This document shows positions 17,402 to 27,181 of a DNA stretch of 34,888 nt, in pieces; position 1 is the stretch's first letter, and each line of letters starts with the position of its first letter. Under the pieces are notes generated by a model. The model searched no databases, was not told where the DNA came from, and worked only from the letters and a program-made list of their open reading frames with translations. A program made the position numbers and the translations under genes. Where the stretch lies: positions 1-34,888 of the forward strand of contig AUXH01000146.1 of the NCBI GenBank assembly GCA_000482145.1. Reading direction: 5' to 3'. This DNA comes from Strigomonas culicis (taxonomy: Eukaryota > Euglenozoa > Kinetoplastea > Trypanosomatida > Trypanosomatidae).

Positions 17402-19291
17402 ATGACAAGCGAGGGTGCGATCGTTTCACCAGAGAGGCTGGATGAGATGAAATCAGCGATACATTCTTTTCTTGCGAAATCCAATGTGTATGATTCCATT
17501 AGAGATATCGTTGATACCTATGTTTCTGAAAACAAGGATTCAGCCATTCAGGCTGACAGCCCGAGTGATATAATGAGGATCATCAAAGAAAAAGGTATCT
17601 TGAATGAATTGGTCTCCAAGTTGAAAAGTGGCCCTGGTCTAGCTCCTTCGAAAAAGAGCAAACAATTCGCTTTTGTGGAGGGTGAGTGCTATCTCCACGC
17701 TCGGCTTACAGGCGGGCGAGCATTTGTGGATAATGTTGATTTGATGCCTTCCGCATTAAAGAACTATAGTCTTTTTGTGTGCGTGCATTTTGGATCTCAA
17801 CGGTTCCGCTCATCGCCGACAAACTGTTCCACTGACCCGAAGTTCGACGATGATTTTCTTTTTAACATAGAAGCCTCTTCTTTAGGGTACAGCTCCAGTG
17901 ATCTGATCGAAGTGCCGTACCCCCTTCACATAGCCGTTTTCAGAGAGAGTAAGCTGGATAACGTTGCTGAACTCCTCGGTGAAAATATGTGTGACTGGAG
18001 AAAGGTTCTGCGAAGCAATTTTCTTAGTCTCACAATTGAGCTGTGCGGCCGCAATGCAGGTGTCCCTGCTGGTATTGTCGAGCTTCAGCTGGAGCTGCTT
18101 CCGGGTTCCAAAACACAATACTCAGAGAATGAGATTTCCTCTCGATTGGAGAAGCAGCGACTCGCTATTTTGACGGCGGACAGGGAGTTTCTGCTATACG
18201 CAAGGCGGTGGTGGAGCGAATATCAAAGCGCTCGCGAAACACACAAGGATAGAAAGGTGAAAGTTTTCGCCTCTACTTCAAACGGCCGCATGGTGCCAGT
18301 GACTCACTTTGTGTCACCTATGCAAGCTGAGTGCCATCTGTCTTCCCCGTTAGACGCCGCGCGTTTTGTTTCACTCTTCAAGGTACTGAACGAACATTCT
18401 GAAACACCACTTCAGTCCATCGAGAACGAGACAGGAAGTGGTTGGTTATCAGCATCTGTGTTTTTGAGTCAGAGGCAAGGAAGTCAATGCAACCATGCCA
18501 CTCTTTTGTGCTCCTTATTACTGGGCTTCAGCCTCGACGCTTTTTGTGCAATGGGTACCTCCAGAAACGGCAATGTGGTCATGTTTGTTGTTACTTTATC
18601 CAGAGACTCGTCTGGCGTAGCACAAGCCACTATATGGGATCCGGTCTCTGGTGAGAGGAACCCCGTCAACGGTGCCCATGCCTTTGCCACGGTGGATTGC
18701 CTTTTCAATGGCAAATCATTCTTTGCGAACTTCCAGGCCTCTAACAGCCTTTTAACTGCTTCTTTTGAGGTGGAGAATGAAGAGCTATGGAAACCGCTCA
18801 ATCCGCTCAAGCTGCGCATCGTTCCCAAAATCCCCCATGCTCCCATCTTGTGCCAGGATGTGCGTGTACCAGAAATGGAAAAGTCGTTGGAAATGGGTTT
18901 GCGAGAGTATCTCATCGCCCGTCGCAATTCTATGGGCGTCATGACGCAATTCAATGACGATCTATCCTACGCACTAGCCCAAGCACTTCAGAGTTATGAG
19001 AGACAGCGCCGATCTGGCCAAAGTGATGCCTCCTCTTTTTTTGAGTTGTGCGTCCGCGGTGTGCTGGGCCCTGGTAAGACATTCAAGGCCATACCTGTGA
19101 ATGTGTCCCACGAGAACGTGGGGGTCATCATGGATATTATTCAGTCCTCTGATGCCGGTAAAGAGATTGTCGAAACGGTTGCAGACGATGTGAAGTTCGC
19201 CCTTCGCGTCCAAATGTTTCCCTTTCCAGAGGGTGTTCGCTCCGTTTGGGTTTTGCTTGCGGTAGCGTACCGCAATAAACCATCAGAATAG
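17402..19291 (+). CDS. CEP76: CEP76 centriolar/basal-body protein homologue
   Basis: A 629-residue protein close to the length of human CEP76. The N-terminal helical part (MKSAIHSFLAKSNVYDSIRDIVDTYV, quoted in part; residues 16-41) matches the family start. Next comes a C2-like domain (about 90-235: FVEGECYLHARLTGGRAFVD and later IVELQLELLPG), and then a transglutaminase/peptidase-like domain with NHATLLCSLLLGFSLDAFCA (364-383) and ATIWDPVSGERN. In animal CEP76 the segment after the first motif holds a conserved His; here NGNVVMFVVTLS has none, so the fold is probably inactive. CEP76 limits centriole reduplication in animals; here a basal-body role is expected. ATG 17402, TAG stop. DPCD and a CEP120-like gene lie further down the same file. 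Confidence 0.88.
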   Translation: MTSEGAIVSPERLDEMKSAIHSFLAKSNVYDSIRDIVDTYVSENKDSAIQADSPSDIMRIIKEKGILNELVSKLKSGPGLAPSKKSKQFAFVEGECYLHARLTGGRAFVDNVDLMPSALKNYSLFVCVHFGSQRFRSSPTNCSTDPKFDDDFLFNIEASSLGYSSSDLIEVPYPLHIAVFRESKLDNVAELLGENMCDWRKVLRSNFLSLTIELCGRNAGVPAGIVELQLELLPGSKTQYSENEISSRLEKQRLAILTADREFLLYARRWWSEYQSARETHKDRKVKVFASTSNGRMVPVTHFVSPMQAECHLSSPLDAARFVSLFKVLNEHSETPLQSIENETGSGWLSASVFLSQRQGSQCNHATLLCSLLLGFSLDAFCAMGTSRNGNVVMFVVTLSRDSSGVAQATIWDPVSGERNPVNGAHAFATVDCLFNGKSFFANFQASNSLLTASFEVENEELWKPLNPLKLRIVPKIPHAPILCQDVRVPEMEKSLEMGLREYLIARRNSMGVMTQFNDDLSYALAQALQSYERQRRSGQSDASSFFELCVRGVLGPGKTFKAIPVNVSHENVGVIMDIIQSSDAGKEIVETVADDVKFALRVQMFPFPEGVRSVWVLLAVAYRNKPSE

Positions 19292-19604
19292 AAATAGAAC
19301 CTTTCCTTTCTTTCTTTCCTTTTTGAAGTTAATTACTTTGTTTTATTCGCTTCCTACACATAGAAGTACACACTATTAGTACTACTGTTACTGCGAGGAC
19401 TGGAATCGGCAATGATAGGATTTATAACACTTCTGATGATTGCACACGGGTAGCTTCAGTACGCTACTCTGTATTCAACACATGCTTGTCTTTGGTGCAT
19501 TTCTACCCTCTTCTTGTTTTTTCTTCTCACCTTTTTACATATATTTTAACAAGTTTTGTTTTCCCTTTTCTTCTCTTTCTCCTGGAGCGTCGATTGTTTT
19601 CACT
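19292..19604. other. Spacer with splice acceptor of the DEAD-box helicase
   Basis: AT-rich spacer. A pyrimidine tract at about 19557-19583 is followed by AG at 19586-19587, only 18 bases before the ATG at 19605, which supports that start and a very short leader. Confidence 0.6.
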
Positions 19605-19729
19605 ATGCGTCGGTTTGTTCCTTTTTTTTTCGCGGGGCGCCGAGGTGCTCAGCTAGTCGCAGTGAGCCTAGTGAAGCGTGCAGCGCTGCCCCTCTCACAG
19701 GTTCGTTTTTGCGCCACCACAGCCCCGCC

Positions 19730-19763
<34 letters not shown>

Positions 19764-21290
19764 TCGGCCCTTGAACCCGAGAAAAAAGCAATGCCCTCAC
19801 AATTAGAGGTGGACGCCAACCACACTGTATCTATTATAGATGCCTCCGGCAATTCCGTCAGCGTCAAGCCACTGGAGAAGTTCAGTGATCTGACTGACGC
19901 ACCCTCTTGGCTGAAGCAAGGGCTCCAGCGACTGGGGTACCCAACCACTACGGACATCCAAAAGTACACCATTCCTGCCCTGGAGGAAGGCCACGACTTG
20001 ATCGGCTTGGCGCCCACCGGTTCCGGAAAAACGGTCGCCTTCGCGGTGCCGGCGCTGCAGAAGATGAAAATGAACGAGGATGGATCGCCCTCGATTCTAG
20101 TCTTGGCCCCCACGCGGGAGTTGGTGCAGCAAACCACAAAAGTGTTCACCGAGCTTTCGGGAGGCGCTGTTCGCGTGTGCGAGGCGTACGGCGGCATCTC
20201 CCGTTCAGTGCAGGCACGTCAGCTGCACATGGGCTGCGACGTTATCGTCGCGTGCCCCGGGCGCCTGAAGGATTTCCTCGAAGGTGGTGACACCTCCATC
20301 GAGAAGGTTTCGTTCCTCGTCTTTGACGAGGCGGATCGGCTGCTTGACATGGGCTTCAAGCCGCAACTGGACGACATCCTCAGCTACCGCGATGCAAACA
20401 AGAATGTGCAGACGATGATGTGGTCCGCGACGTGGCCGAGCGAGGTGCAGGACTTGGCCCGTACCTATCTCTCTTCCGGGCGCATCATGATCCGCGCAGG
20501 CACGGCAGGCACCGGCCTACAGGTGAACGAGCACATCCGCCAGCACATCATCTTTGCGGAAGGCTTCCGCGAGCGCATCAGCCGCCTCGTTGGCCTCATC
20601 GACGATAAGACGATCGACGACGAGAAGGACAAGCTCATCATCTTTGTCGAGCGCCAGACGGACACCGAGGACGTGGCGCGCGCACTCAGCGAGAAGCTGG
20701 GAATAGACTCTGGCTACGTCGGCATCATCCATGGTGGTTTGTCGCAGCGCCAGCGTGACAATGTGATGTACCGCTTCAAGGGCAATCAGATTCGGCTGTT
20801 GGTGGCCACAGACGTCGCGTCGCGTGGTCTGGATATCCCAGATGTGACCTTTGTCATCAATTTCCAAGCACCCAAAAACATCGACAGCTATTGTCACCGT
20901 ATCGGCCGCACGGGCCGCGCCGGGCGCACCGGTCAGGCATGCACTTTTGTGGGCCGTGCGGATGGCAGCATCGCGCGAGAGCTGATTGACTACTTGAACA
21001 AGTGCAAGATGGAAGTGCCCAAGGAGCTGACCAAGATGGCAGAGGAACATAGAGAGGAGCGGGACAGCAGGCGCCGGAGTCGCTCCCCACAGCGGGGCCG
21101 CAGCTTTGGAGGCGGTAGGTGGCAGCAGCGGGACAACCGAGGCTTCAATAACCACTACAACAGCAATAGAAGAAACTCCAACAGCTCGTACCAGGATAGG
21201 AGCTTTGGAGGCTCGCGTGGTGGTGATGCCTCGCAAGACTCTGCTGGCTTCCGCACTTCCAATGATTGGGGAAGTTCTCAAGGGTGGTAG
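19605..21290 (+). CDS. DEAD-box ATP-dependent RNA helicase, probably mitochondrial
   Basis: A 561-residue SF2 RNA helicase. Motifs in order: Q motif region (Phe93, with Gln119 in DIQK); motif I APTGSGKT (136-143); Ia APTRELV; CPGRL; motif II DEAD (241-244); motif III SAT (274-276); IV IIFVERQTDT; V ATDVASRGLDIPD; VI HRIGRTGRAGRTGQ. The N-terminus MRRFVPFFFAGRRGAQLVAV is basic, hydrophobic and free of acid, like a mitochondrial presequence, and is followed by a poly-Ala tract. The C-terminal tail is rich in Arg, Ser, Gly and Asn (RRRSRSPQRGRSFGGGRWQQ), a likely RNA-binding region. It could act in mitochondrial RNA processing or translation, as the kinetoplastid helicase REH1 does; I cannot say whether it is that orthologue. 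Confidence 0.94.
19731..19763 (+). repeat. (GCT)10 codon repeat encoding poly-Ala
   Basis: Ten GCT codons plus one GCC inside the helicase gene, encoding eleven Ala just after the putative presequence. Pure triplet runs like this vary in length between isolates. Confidence 0.9.
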
Positions 21291-21768
21291 ACACTCCAGC
21301 AGCCTTCCTACAGAAGGAGAGAACGAGCTCTTTGCGCACAAAACGCAAATTCGTTTACTCTCCACTTTTTTTTTTTTATACCAATAATACCATTAATACT
21401 TTTCTTATTCCGGTTTACCCCTTTCATTTAGATCTAAGTAATGTACACACGTATGCACTCGTTTGTCTTTCTCTCTCTTTATTCAGAGCTTTTCACAGTG
21501 TTTTTACTCATGTTTAACAAAATGCACATCATTCTATTTCCCCCTTCAGTGCACTCACAAATGCTGTTGGTGTCCTTCTTTCGGCCTGCTTCCTTCTCCA
21601 GATACCCATTGAACACGCCGCTGTCGCACATCGTCCCTGTCTACCCTGTTTTTTTCTTCTTCTTGTTGTTAGTGTGGAAGAATACAGTTAGCTTTCCTCT
21701 TCATTCTTTTCCGTTTGCTTATACATCAACTGCAATCAACGGATCGTAATACCAATAGTTTAGGTGCC
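21291..21768. other. Spacer between helicase and Sua5 genes
   Basis: AT- and T-rich spacer. A pyrimidine tract at about 21640-21664 precedes AG at 21671-21672, a candidate spliced-leader site for the Sua5 gene. No gene seen. Confidence 0.5.
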
Positions 21769-22920
21769 ATGGCGGAAGTACTGGCGAACACACCAGAGAA
21801 TCTAGCACTCGGCGCCGCTGCCCTCGCACAGGGCAAGCTCGTAGCGTTTCCCACCGAAACGGTGTACGGTCTCGGTGGCAATGCTCTCATGGAGAGCGCG
21901 GTGCGTCGCATCTACGCAGTGAAGGGCCGCCCGGCGACGGACCCCCTCATCTGCCACGTGGACCTCCCTGAAAAGGCACTCCAGTTGTGGGACGGCCAGC
22001 GCGACCCGGCGGCGGTGGCGCTGGCGCAGGCCATCGGGGCCGCCCTGTGGCCGGGTCCGCTGACCATTGTCTGTCGCGCGGCCCCACACTTGCCGGACTG
22101 CGTCACTGGCGGCTCCGGCTGTGTTGGCGCGCGGGTGCCGAACCATCCCGTCGCCCTCGCCCTTCTGCGCCTCGTCGACTTCCCCGTCGCGGGGCCCAGC
22201 GCGAACACATTCGGTCATGTGAGCCCCACCACTGCGGCGCACGTGTACGCGGACCTCGCGCCGCGCGATGCGGAGCTGCTCATCGTGGACGGCGGCAGCT
22301 GCGCGGTCGGAATCGAGTCCACGGTGGTGAAGGTGATCAGTGAGCACGCGATCGAGGTGCTGCGGCGGGGGCGGGTGACGGTCGGCGATATCCAGGCCGC
22401 CATCGCGACGACGCACCCCCACACGCAAATGACGATCCGCGATACGCGGTCCAAATTTGCGGTTGCGGATGCGCCCCAGGACGGCCCTGGCCAAATGCTC
22501 ACCCACTACTCGCCCCGCGTGTCGGCGTCGCTGCTGACACCGGCCAGCATCGCGACGCTCGATGCGCTGCGGCGTGACGGCAGCGCAACGCAACGCATTG
22601 TGGTGCAGCGCGGCCCAGCGACTTATCTGCTGGCGAAGACAGCCTTAATTGACTACAGCGGCATACTGCAGGCCTACAAAGGGGACGTGCTGGCGTACTT
22701 CGATCTCAGTGCCGAGGGCGATGTGGACGAGGCGTGTTTTCGCGTCTTTCAGGCGCTTCGTTGGTCGGAGGAGGTGGCGGGAGTGGAGAACGTGGTCTTC
22801 CCTTTCCTATCGGAGTGGCCGCAGGTGAAGAGCCAGAGCGAGCTGCTGGAGGCGGTGGAAGACCGGCTGTTCCGCGCTGCCTCCGGCACCGTTGCGTCTC
22901 TTGCCGTGCTGGAAGAGTAA
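21769..22920 (+). CDS. SUA5: Threonylcarbamoyl-AMP synthase (Sua5)
   Basis: Makes threonylcarbamoyl-AMP from threonine, bicarbonate and ATP for the t6A37 modification of ANN-decoding tRNAs. The 383-residue length indicates the two-domain Sua5 form, not the short YrdC. Seen: the YrdC core FPTETVYGLGGNA (27-39); the KxR motif Lys52-Gly-Arg54; LWPGPLTIVC; the SxN motif Ser144-Ala-Asn146 in GPSANTFGHVSPT; and GIESTVVKV. The linker GPGQMLTHYSPR (239-250) leads to the C-terminal Sua5 domain, ending around EGDVDEACFRVFQALRWSE. The start ATG at 21769 begins MAEVLANTPENLALGAAALA. GC is higher than in the genes nearer the strand switch. Confidence 0.95.
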   Translation: MAEVLANTPENLALGAAALAQGKLVAFPTETVYGLGGNALMESAVRRIYAVKGRPATDPLICHVDLPEKALQLWDGQRDPAAVALAQAIGAALWPGPLTIVCRAAPHLPDCVTGGSGCVGARVPNHPVALALLRLVDFPVAGPSANTFGHVSPTTAAHVYADLAPRDAELLIVDGGSCAVGIESTVVKVISEHAIEVLRRGRVTVGDIQAAIATTHPHTQMTIRDTRSKFAVADAPQDGPGQMLTHYSPRVSASLLTPASIATLDALRRDGSATQRIVVQRGPATYLLAKTALIDYSGILQAYKGDVLAYFDLSAEGDVDEACFRVFQALRWSEEVAGVENVVFPFLSEWPQVKSQSELLEAVEDRLFRAASGTVASLAVLEE

Positions 22921-23307
22921 GAGGTACCTTCCTGTATCATACTTCGTTTTTGTTTCATTGTATTTGGAGGTCTACTCGTTCTTTTTGATTTGTTTATTCT
23001 ATAATTGTTTCGTTTAATGATTAATCAACTAACACTGACACTGTTCTTTCCCCCCCGTTTTTGCTTTGAATATTCCTGTCTCCATTATACTAACACAACA
23101 ATAGACACATTTTCAACGTGTGAATGAAAAGTTAAAATAAATGTGTTTTGTTTTTTGATCCCACCATACCACAGTTGTTTAATTCCCTCCCTCCCTCTCT
23201 CTTTTCTCTCCTTCATTCTTTTGCTTGTTGAGCAAACTTCAAGAGGAAAAAGAAAGAAAAGGGGAGTCCCACATTTTTTTTTCCAGAAATATACCTCGTT
23301 ACGGCAA
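22921..23307. other. Spacer between Sua5 and RPC19 genes
   Basis: About 390 AT-rich bases with a C6 run and long CT-rich stretches; contains the RPC19 splice acceptor described separately. No gene seen. Confidence 0.5.
23184..23232 (+). promoter_or_regulatory. Candidate trans-splice acceptor of the RPC19 gene
   Basis: A long, nearly pure CT tract (23184-23227) followed by the first AG at 23231-23232, 76 bases upstream of the ATG at 23308. One of the clearest polypyrimidine-AG signals in the window. Confidence 0.65.
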
Positions 23308-23706
23308 ATGGCCTACGTACACCCTAGAGATGCCTTCATTCACCACCAGGAGCAAGTGGAACGGTTCAACGCAGGAGATGAGGTAGATACGTCGACCAAC
23401 CAAAAAGTACTTGTAGACCTTCAGCGCATCACGGACACAGAGTCGATTGTCGTGGTCACATTTTCGCACGAGGACCACACCCTCGGCAACCCGCTCCGCC
23501 ACGTGCTCATGCAGAACCCAGAAGTGACAAGTGCCGGGTACACGATCCCCCACCCTTTAGAGTCCAAGATGCTGCTGCACGTGCAGTCAACGGACTACGC
23601 GGTGGAGGTGGTGGCTGCCGGCCTCGAGCGCCTGGCGGAGTTGTGCGATGAGACGATCGCTACGTTCGATGCCGCACTCGCCCGTGAGCAGCCGAGCGAC
23701 AAATGA
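23308..23706 (+). CDS. RPC19: RNA polymerase I and III subunit AC19/RPC19
   Basis: A 132-residue small alpha-like subunit that pairs with AC40 in the assembly platform of RNA polymerases I and III. The RPB11/AC19 family signature is clear: SHEDHTLGNPLRHVL (53-67), then NPEVTSAGYTIPHPLESKM (70-88) and HVQSTD. The GYTIPHP wording matches AC19 rather than RPB11 of Pol II. The N-terminal extension of about 30 residues before the fold is polar. The start ATG at 23308 follows a strong splice signal. Essential housekeeping gene; no functional tie to neighbours. Confidence 0.95.
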   Translation: MAYVHPRDAFIHHQEQVERFNAGDEVDTSTNQKVLVDLQRITDTESIVVVTFSHEDHTLGNPLRHVLMQNPEVTSAGYTIPHPLESKMLLHVQSTDYAVEVVAAGLERLAELCDETIATFDAALAREQPSDK

Positions 23707-24103
23707 AGAGCTGGTCTGCAGGTACCGGTGCACATCCGAGGTTAACTCTTCCGCCCCCCTTCCTTACCTTGTTTGCATCCATTTACCCTTTAATCATAAC
23801 CTTTTTTTTTAGTAATCTGACGTGTAATAACTGTTAATAACCATATGCATTTATCATCTTTTGTGTTAGCGCATCTTTTTCATTCTATTTACTTGTTTAA
23901 GGCGCACCGTTTTTACGTTGTGCTGGAGTTCGCTTCCTTGTTTAACTGCTCCTGAACCCCTCTTCTTCCGCTCTCTTTATGGCTACTGAGCCAGCTATCC
24001 TTCTTGTATCCAAAGAAGAGATGAAATAACGCTGCCAAAGAAGACAGACGGAATAAAACACATATACTCGTACACCTTTGACTCACATTTATAGTTTTGC
24101 TTC
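23707..24103. other. Spacer between RPC19 and the adenylation-ankyrin gene
   Basis: AT-rich spacer of about 400 bases with T runs (e.g. near 23803-23811) and a CT-rich stretch near 23955-23977. The splice acceptor of the next gene should lie here. I see no gene. Confidence 0.5.
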
Positions 24104-26926
24104 ATGAAGACTGCCGTGCTTGTCAGCGATGAGGCAGACACCTTCCTGCTGGCGGAGTCCATCGATGCCTCGTTGCGCACCCGCAGCGACGCGTGCCCGC
24201 TGTTTTCTCTTCTCTTCACGACAGCGGAGCGAGAGGCGCTGCACCCTGCGGCGCCCCCCGCCAATGACGCAGCGGCGCCGTTCAAGTACGTACTGCACAA
24301 GCGCGCCTGGTTCGCTCTCGCAGACACGATCAAGGGCATGCTCGCCGAGGCGGTGCCGCCCGGCGACGTCCTGTGCCACGTCGGTCTTCTCTGCGCGGAG
24401 ACGTTTTACGCCTGCGTGGTGGAGAGCGTCTGCTTCTACTTGGGCGCGCCCTTCTGCGTGTTCAACCCCGCGGACCCGGAGCGCCGCCGGGCCGAGCTGC
24501 TGGCGCGGCTGCGCCCCTGTCTGCTGCTGACGGACGAGGCGATCGAGGACATGGTGCGGCAGGTGCTGGCGGCACCGGTCGGCGGGGAGTGCCCCGCAGG
24601 AGCGCCCCTGCCACCGGCAGAGGGGACGCCGGCGGCCGTGCCGGACCGGGCGGTGGCTTACTACGTGCACACGTCGGGTTCGTCCGGGTTGCCCAAGTGT
24701 GTGGTGGTGTCGCGCGCGAACATGTACGCCTACGTGACCGGGTTTTGCCTGGCGGCGGAGGGCCTCGCGATCGGCGGCCCGGCCGCTGCGCCAGACCGTA
24801 TCCTGTGCGTCTCCACGCCCTTCTTCGACCCTTCCATTGGCGACACGGCGTCCACGCTGCTCTCGCCCGCCGCGTCTCTGCTGGCCGTCCCGCGCGCGAG
24901 CCTGCTGGCGGGCGAGGTGGGCGCGCTGCTCGCCGCGGCGCGGCCGACGCACGTCGTCACCACACCGGTCGTGTGGTCCGGCGTGCCGGTGCAGGCGCTC
25001 CCGCGCGGCGGCCCGCCACTGAAGGTGTTCATTGGCGGAGAGCGCATGTCGCAGGCGTTTGTCGACACGTGGTGTGGCGCGGTGGAGCTGCATAACGTGT
25101 ACGGGCTGACGGAGGCCACCGTGTACCAGAGCTGTGTCCGCATCCCCCCCGGCGGCCTCTGCGTCGCGGATCTGTCCTGCGGCGTGGGCACGGGGAGCTC
25201 CGCCCTCTACCTGGACCGCCGGCGGCTCTCCGCTGAGGAGGCGGCCTCCGTGGGGGAGATGGCGGGCGAGCTCGTGGTGCGCGGCCCGCAGGTGTGCGAC
25301 GGCTATCTCGGCGAGCCCCCGTCCGCGGCGTCCTCGCCGTTCGGCGTGTGCCACCGCACGGGCGAGCGGCTGCTGTACACGGGCGACCTCGCGGAGCCGT
25401 GTGGCGGGGCCGGCAGCGGCGGCGCGCCGCTGCGGCTGCGCGGCCGGCGGGACTGGCAGGTGAAGGTCAACGGCCAGCGGGTCGCGCTGGAGGAGGTGGA
25501 GGAGACGATGCGGCGCGTGCTGCAGACGTCCTTCGCCGCCTACTGCGCCTGCGTCCTCCCCCCCGCCGCGGGCGGCGACGCGGCGCGGCTGGGGGCCGTG
25601 GCGGTGCTGCCGCCCTGCGGCGGGGCGGACGCGGACCTGCCGCGGGCGGGCGGGGCCCTGCGGTGGGCCGTGCAGCAGCTGCTGCGCCTCTACCTGCCGC
25701 CCGGCACGACGCCCTCCGTGTGGTGCTTCCTGCCGTCGGCGGAGGCGCTGCCGCAGTCCGCGACGGGCAAGCTCGACCGCCGGCAGCTCTCCGAGCGCCT
25801 GGCGGCGCGGGCCGCTGCGGACGGCGGTGAGGCGGCCGCGGGCGCCGACGCCCCGGCGGAGGAGGCGGACGCGCTCTTCCGCCTGGTGCACGCGGTGTGG
25901 GCGCGCTACTTTGGCGTCGCCGTCAGCGCCGGGACGCACTTTGCGCAGGTGGGCGGGGACTCCCTCGGCGCGCTGCGTTTGACGCGGCTCGTGTTCCTGG
26001 CCCTCGGGGGCACCGATGCGGACATCGACGCCCACGGTGTCCTGCCGCCGCCCTTTCGCCCCCACGTGCTGCTCACCCACCCATGCCTCGGGGCCTACGT
26101 GGCGGCCCTGCGCGCGGCGCTGTGTGCGGGCGGCTGCGAGCGGTTCCGTCCCGCGGCGGAGGAGACGGCGGTGCCGCCGCCGGTCGTCGTGGCCGCGGAG
26201 GGCCCGGCGCACTTCCTGGACGTGGTGTCGTTGGGGTGCGTCGACCTCGTGGCGCGGCTGCTGGCGCACGGCCTGGCCGACGTGGACGGCGGCAACACGC
26301 GGCAGCACCGCTGCACCGCGCCGCTGCACGCGGCCGCGAACCTGCCGGCGGAGGCCGCCGCCGTCGCGATGCTGCGCCTGCTGCTCGCGCACGGCGCCAA
26401 GCCGACCTGCGTCAGCCGGGACGGCGTCGCCCCGCACCACCTCGCGGCGACGCACTCCGTCGGGCGGCTGCAGGCACTGCTGGAGGGCGGCGGTGGCGGC
26501 CGCGGCGCGCTGCAGTGCCGGGACAGCCGCCAGCAGTCCGTGCTGCACTTCGCGGCGCGGGCGGGCAGCGCCGCCGTGGTGCGGTACCTCCTCACCGCCC
26601 ACGCGGCCGACCTCGCCGTGCGCGACAAGTGGCAGCGCAGCCCCGCGCACTGGGCGCTGCTCAACGGCCACCGCGACACGCTGCGGGCCATGGCCGACCA
26701 CGTGACGGCGCAGCGTCAGCAAGCGGGCGCCGACGCGAAGGCCGCCAAGCTGGAGGGCGGCGCGGCACCGCGGCGCGGGCAGGGCACGTCGCGGTACACC
26801 CGCCTGGCGGGCCGCAAGACGCACCTCGCGTACGAGTCCCTGCCGGCGATGGCGGCGCGGGTGGCGCCCGGAGTGGAGGAGGTGCGGGAGTGGTGCGCCA
26901 TTCTGGCAGAGGTGGTGGAGCAGTGA
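24104..26926 (+). CDS. NRPS-like adenylation-carrier-ankyrin fusion protein
   Basis: A 940-residue fusion. The adenylation (AMP-binding) domain spans about 30-570: TSGSSGLPKCVVV (A3, about 191); FFDPSIGD (A4) with Asp242 where amino-acid-activating NRPS domains hold the alpha-amino group; NVYGLTEA (A5, 331-338); LLYTGDL (A7); RGRRDWQVKVNGQRVALEEV (A8, Asp450); and ATGKLDRRQL (A10) with Lys556, the AMP-forming lysine. A thiolation domain follows, with Ser620 in VGGDSLGAL as the phosphopantetheine site. About five ankyrin repeats (698-870) then replace any condensation, reductase or thioesterase domain. The enzyme should activate an amino or carboxylic acid with ATP and load it on its own carrier arm; the acceptor is unknown, and ankyrins may bind it. 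The domain order up to the carrier resembles AASDH/ACSF4. A3 has PKC where PKG is usual. Very GC-rich codons. ATG 24104, TGA stop. Confidence 0.9.
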   Translation: MKTAVLVSDEADTFLLAESIDASLRTRSDACPLFSLLFTTAEREALHPAAPPANDAAAPFKYVLHKRAWFALADTIKGMLAEAVPPGDVLCHVGLLCAETFYACVVESVCFYLGAPFCVFNPADPERRRAELLARLRPCLLLTDEAIEDMVRQVLAAPVGGECPAGAPLPPAEGTPAAVPDRAVAYYVHTSGSSGLPKCVVVSRANMYAYVTGFCLAAEGLAIGGPAAAPDRILCVSTPFFDPSIGDTASTLLSPAASLLAVPRASLLAGEVGALLAAARPTHVVTTPVVWSGVPVQALPRGGPPLKVFIGGERMSQAFVDTWCGAVELHNVYGLTEATVYQSCVRIPPGGLCVADLSCGVGTGSSALYLDRRRLSAEEAASVGEMAGELVVRGPQVCDGYLGEPPSAASSPFGVCHRTGERLLYTGDLAEPCGGAGSGGAPLRLRGRRDWQVKVNGQRVALEEVEETMRRVLQTSFAAYCACVLPPAAGGDAARLGAVAVLPPCGGADADLPRAGGALRWAVQQLLRLYLPPGTTPSVWCFLPSAEALPQSATGKLDRRQLSERLAARAAADGGEAAAGADAPAEEADALFRLVHAVWARYFGVAVSAGTHFAQVGGDSLGALRLTRLVFLALGGTDADIDAHGVLPPPFRPHVLLTHPCLGAYVAALRAALCAGGCERFRPAAEETAVPPPVVVAAEGPAHFLDVVSLGCVDLVARLLAHGLADVDGGNTRQHRCTAPLHAAANLPAEAAAVAMLRLLLAHGAKPTCVSRDGVAPHHLAATHSVGRLQALLEGGGGGRGALQCRDSRQQSVLHFAARAGSAAVVRYLLTAHAADLAVRDKWQRSPAHWALLNGHRDTLRAMADHVTAQRQQAGADAKAAKLEGGAAPRRGQGTSRYTRLAGRKTHLAYESLPAMAARVAPGVEEVREWCAILAEVVEQ

Positions 26927-27181
26927 TTGCCACGTCCGCGTGTGCGTGCGCTCTGTATACTTTAGTTGGCGGGACGTAAACTGCATCATAATCGTAACAA
27001 AAAAGCAAACAAACAAAGATTTGGTCGTCATATGGCTTTACGCGCTCGAGGTGTTCACTCTCTCTCTCTCACCTTTTCTGTGAAGACGGATGCAGACGGT
27101 GCACTACATTTTCTGTTCCCCTTCCTCCCCCTTTTCACTCTTTCCACGAGCAATTCAAACTTAGTCACACCCAGCGCGACC

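Noticed and set aside
24089..27031. A 980-codon open frame antisense to the adenylation-ankyrin gene
   Set aside because: Very GC-rich codons on the plus strand remove stops from the antisense frame. The product is Arg/Ala/His-rich low complexity and the strand opposes the file.
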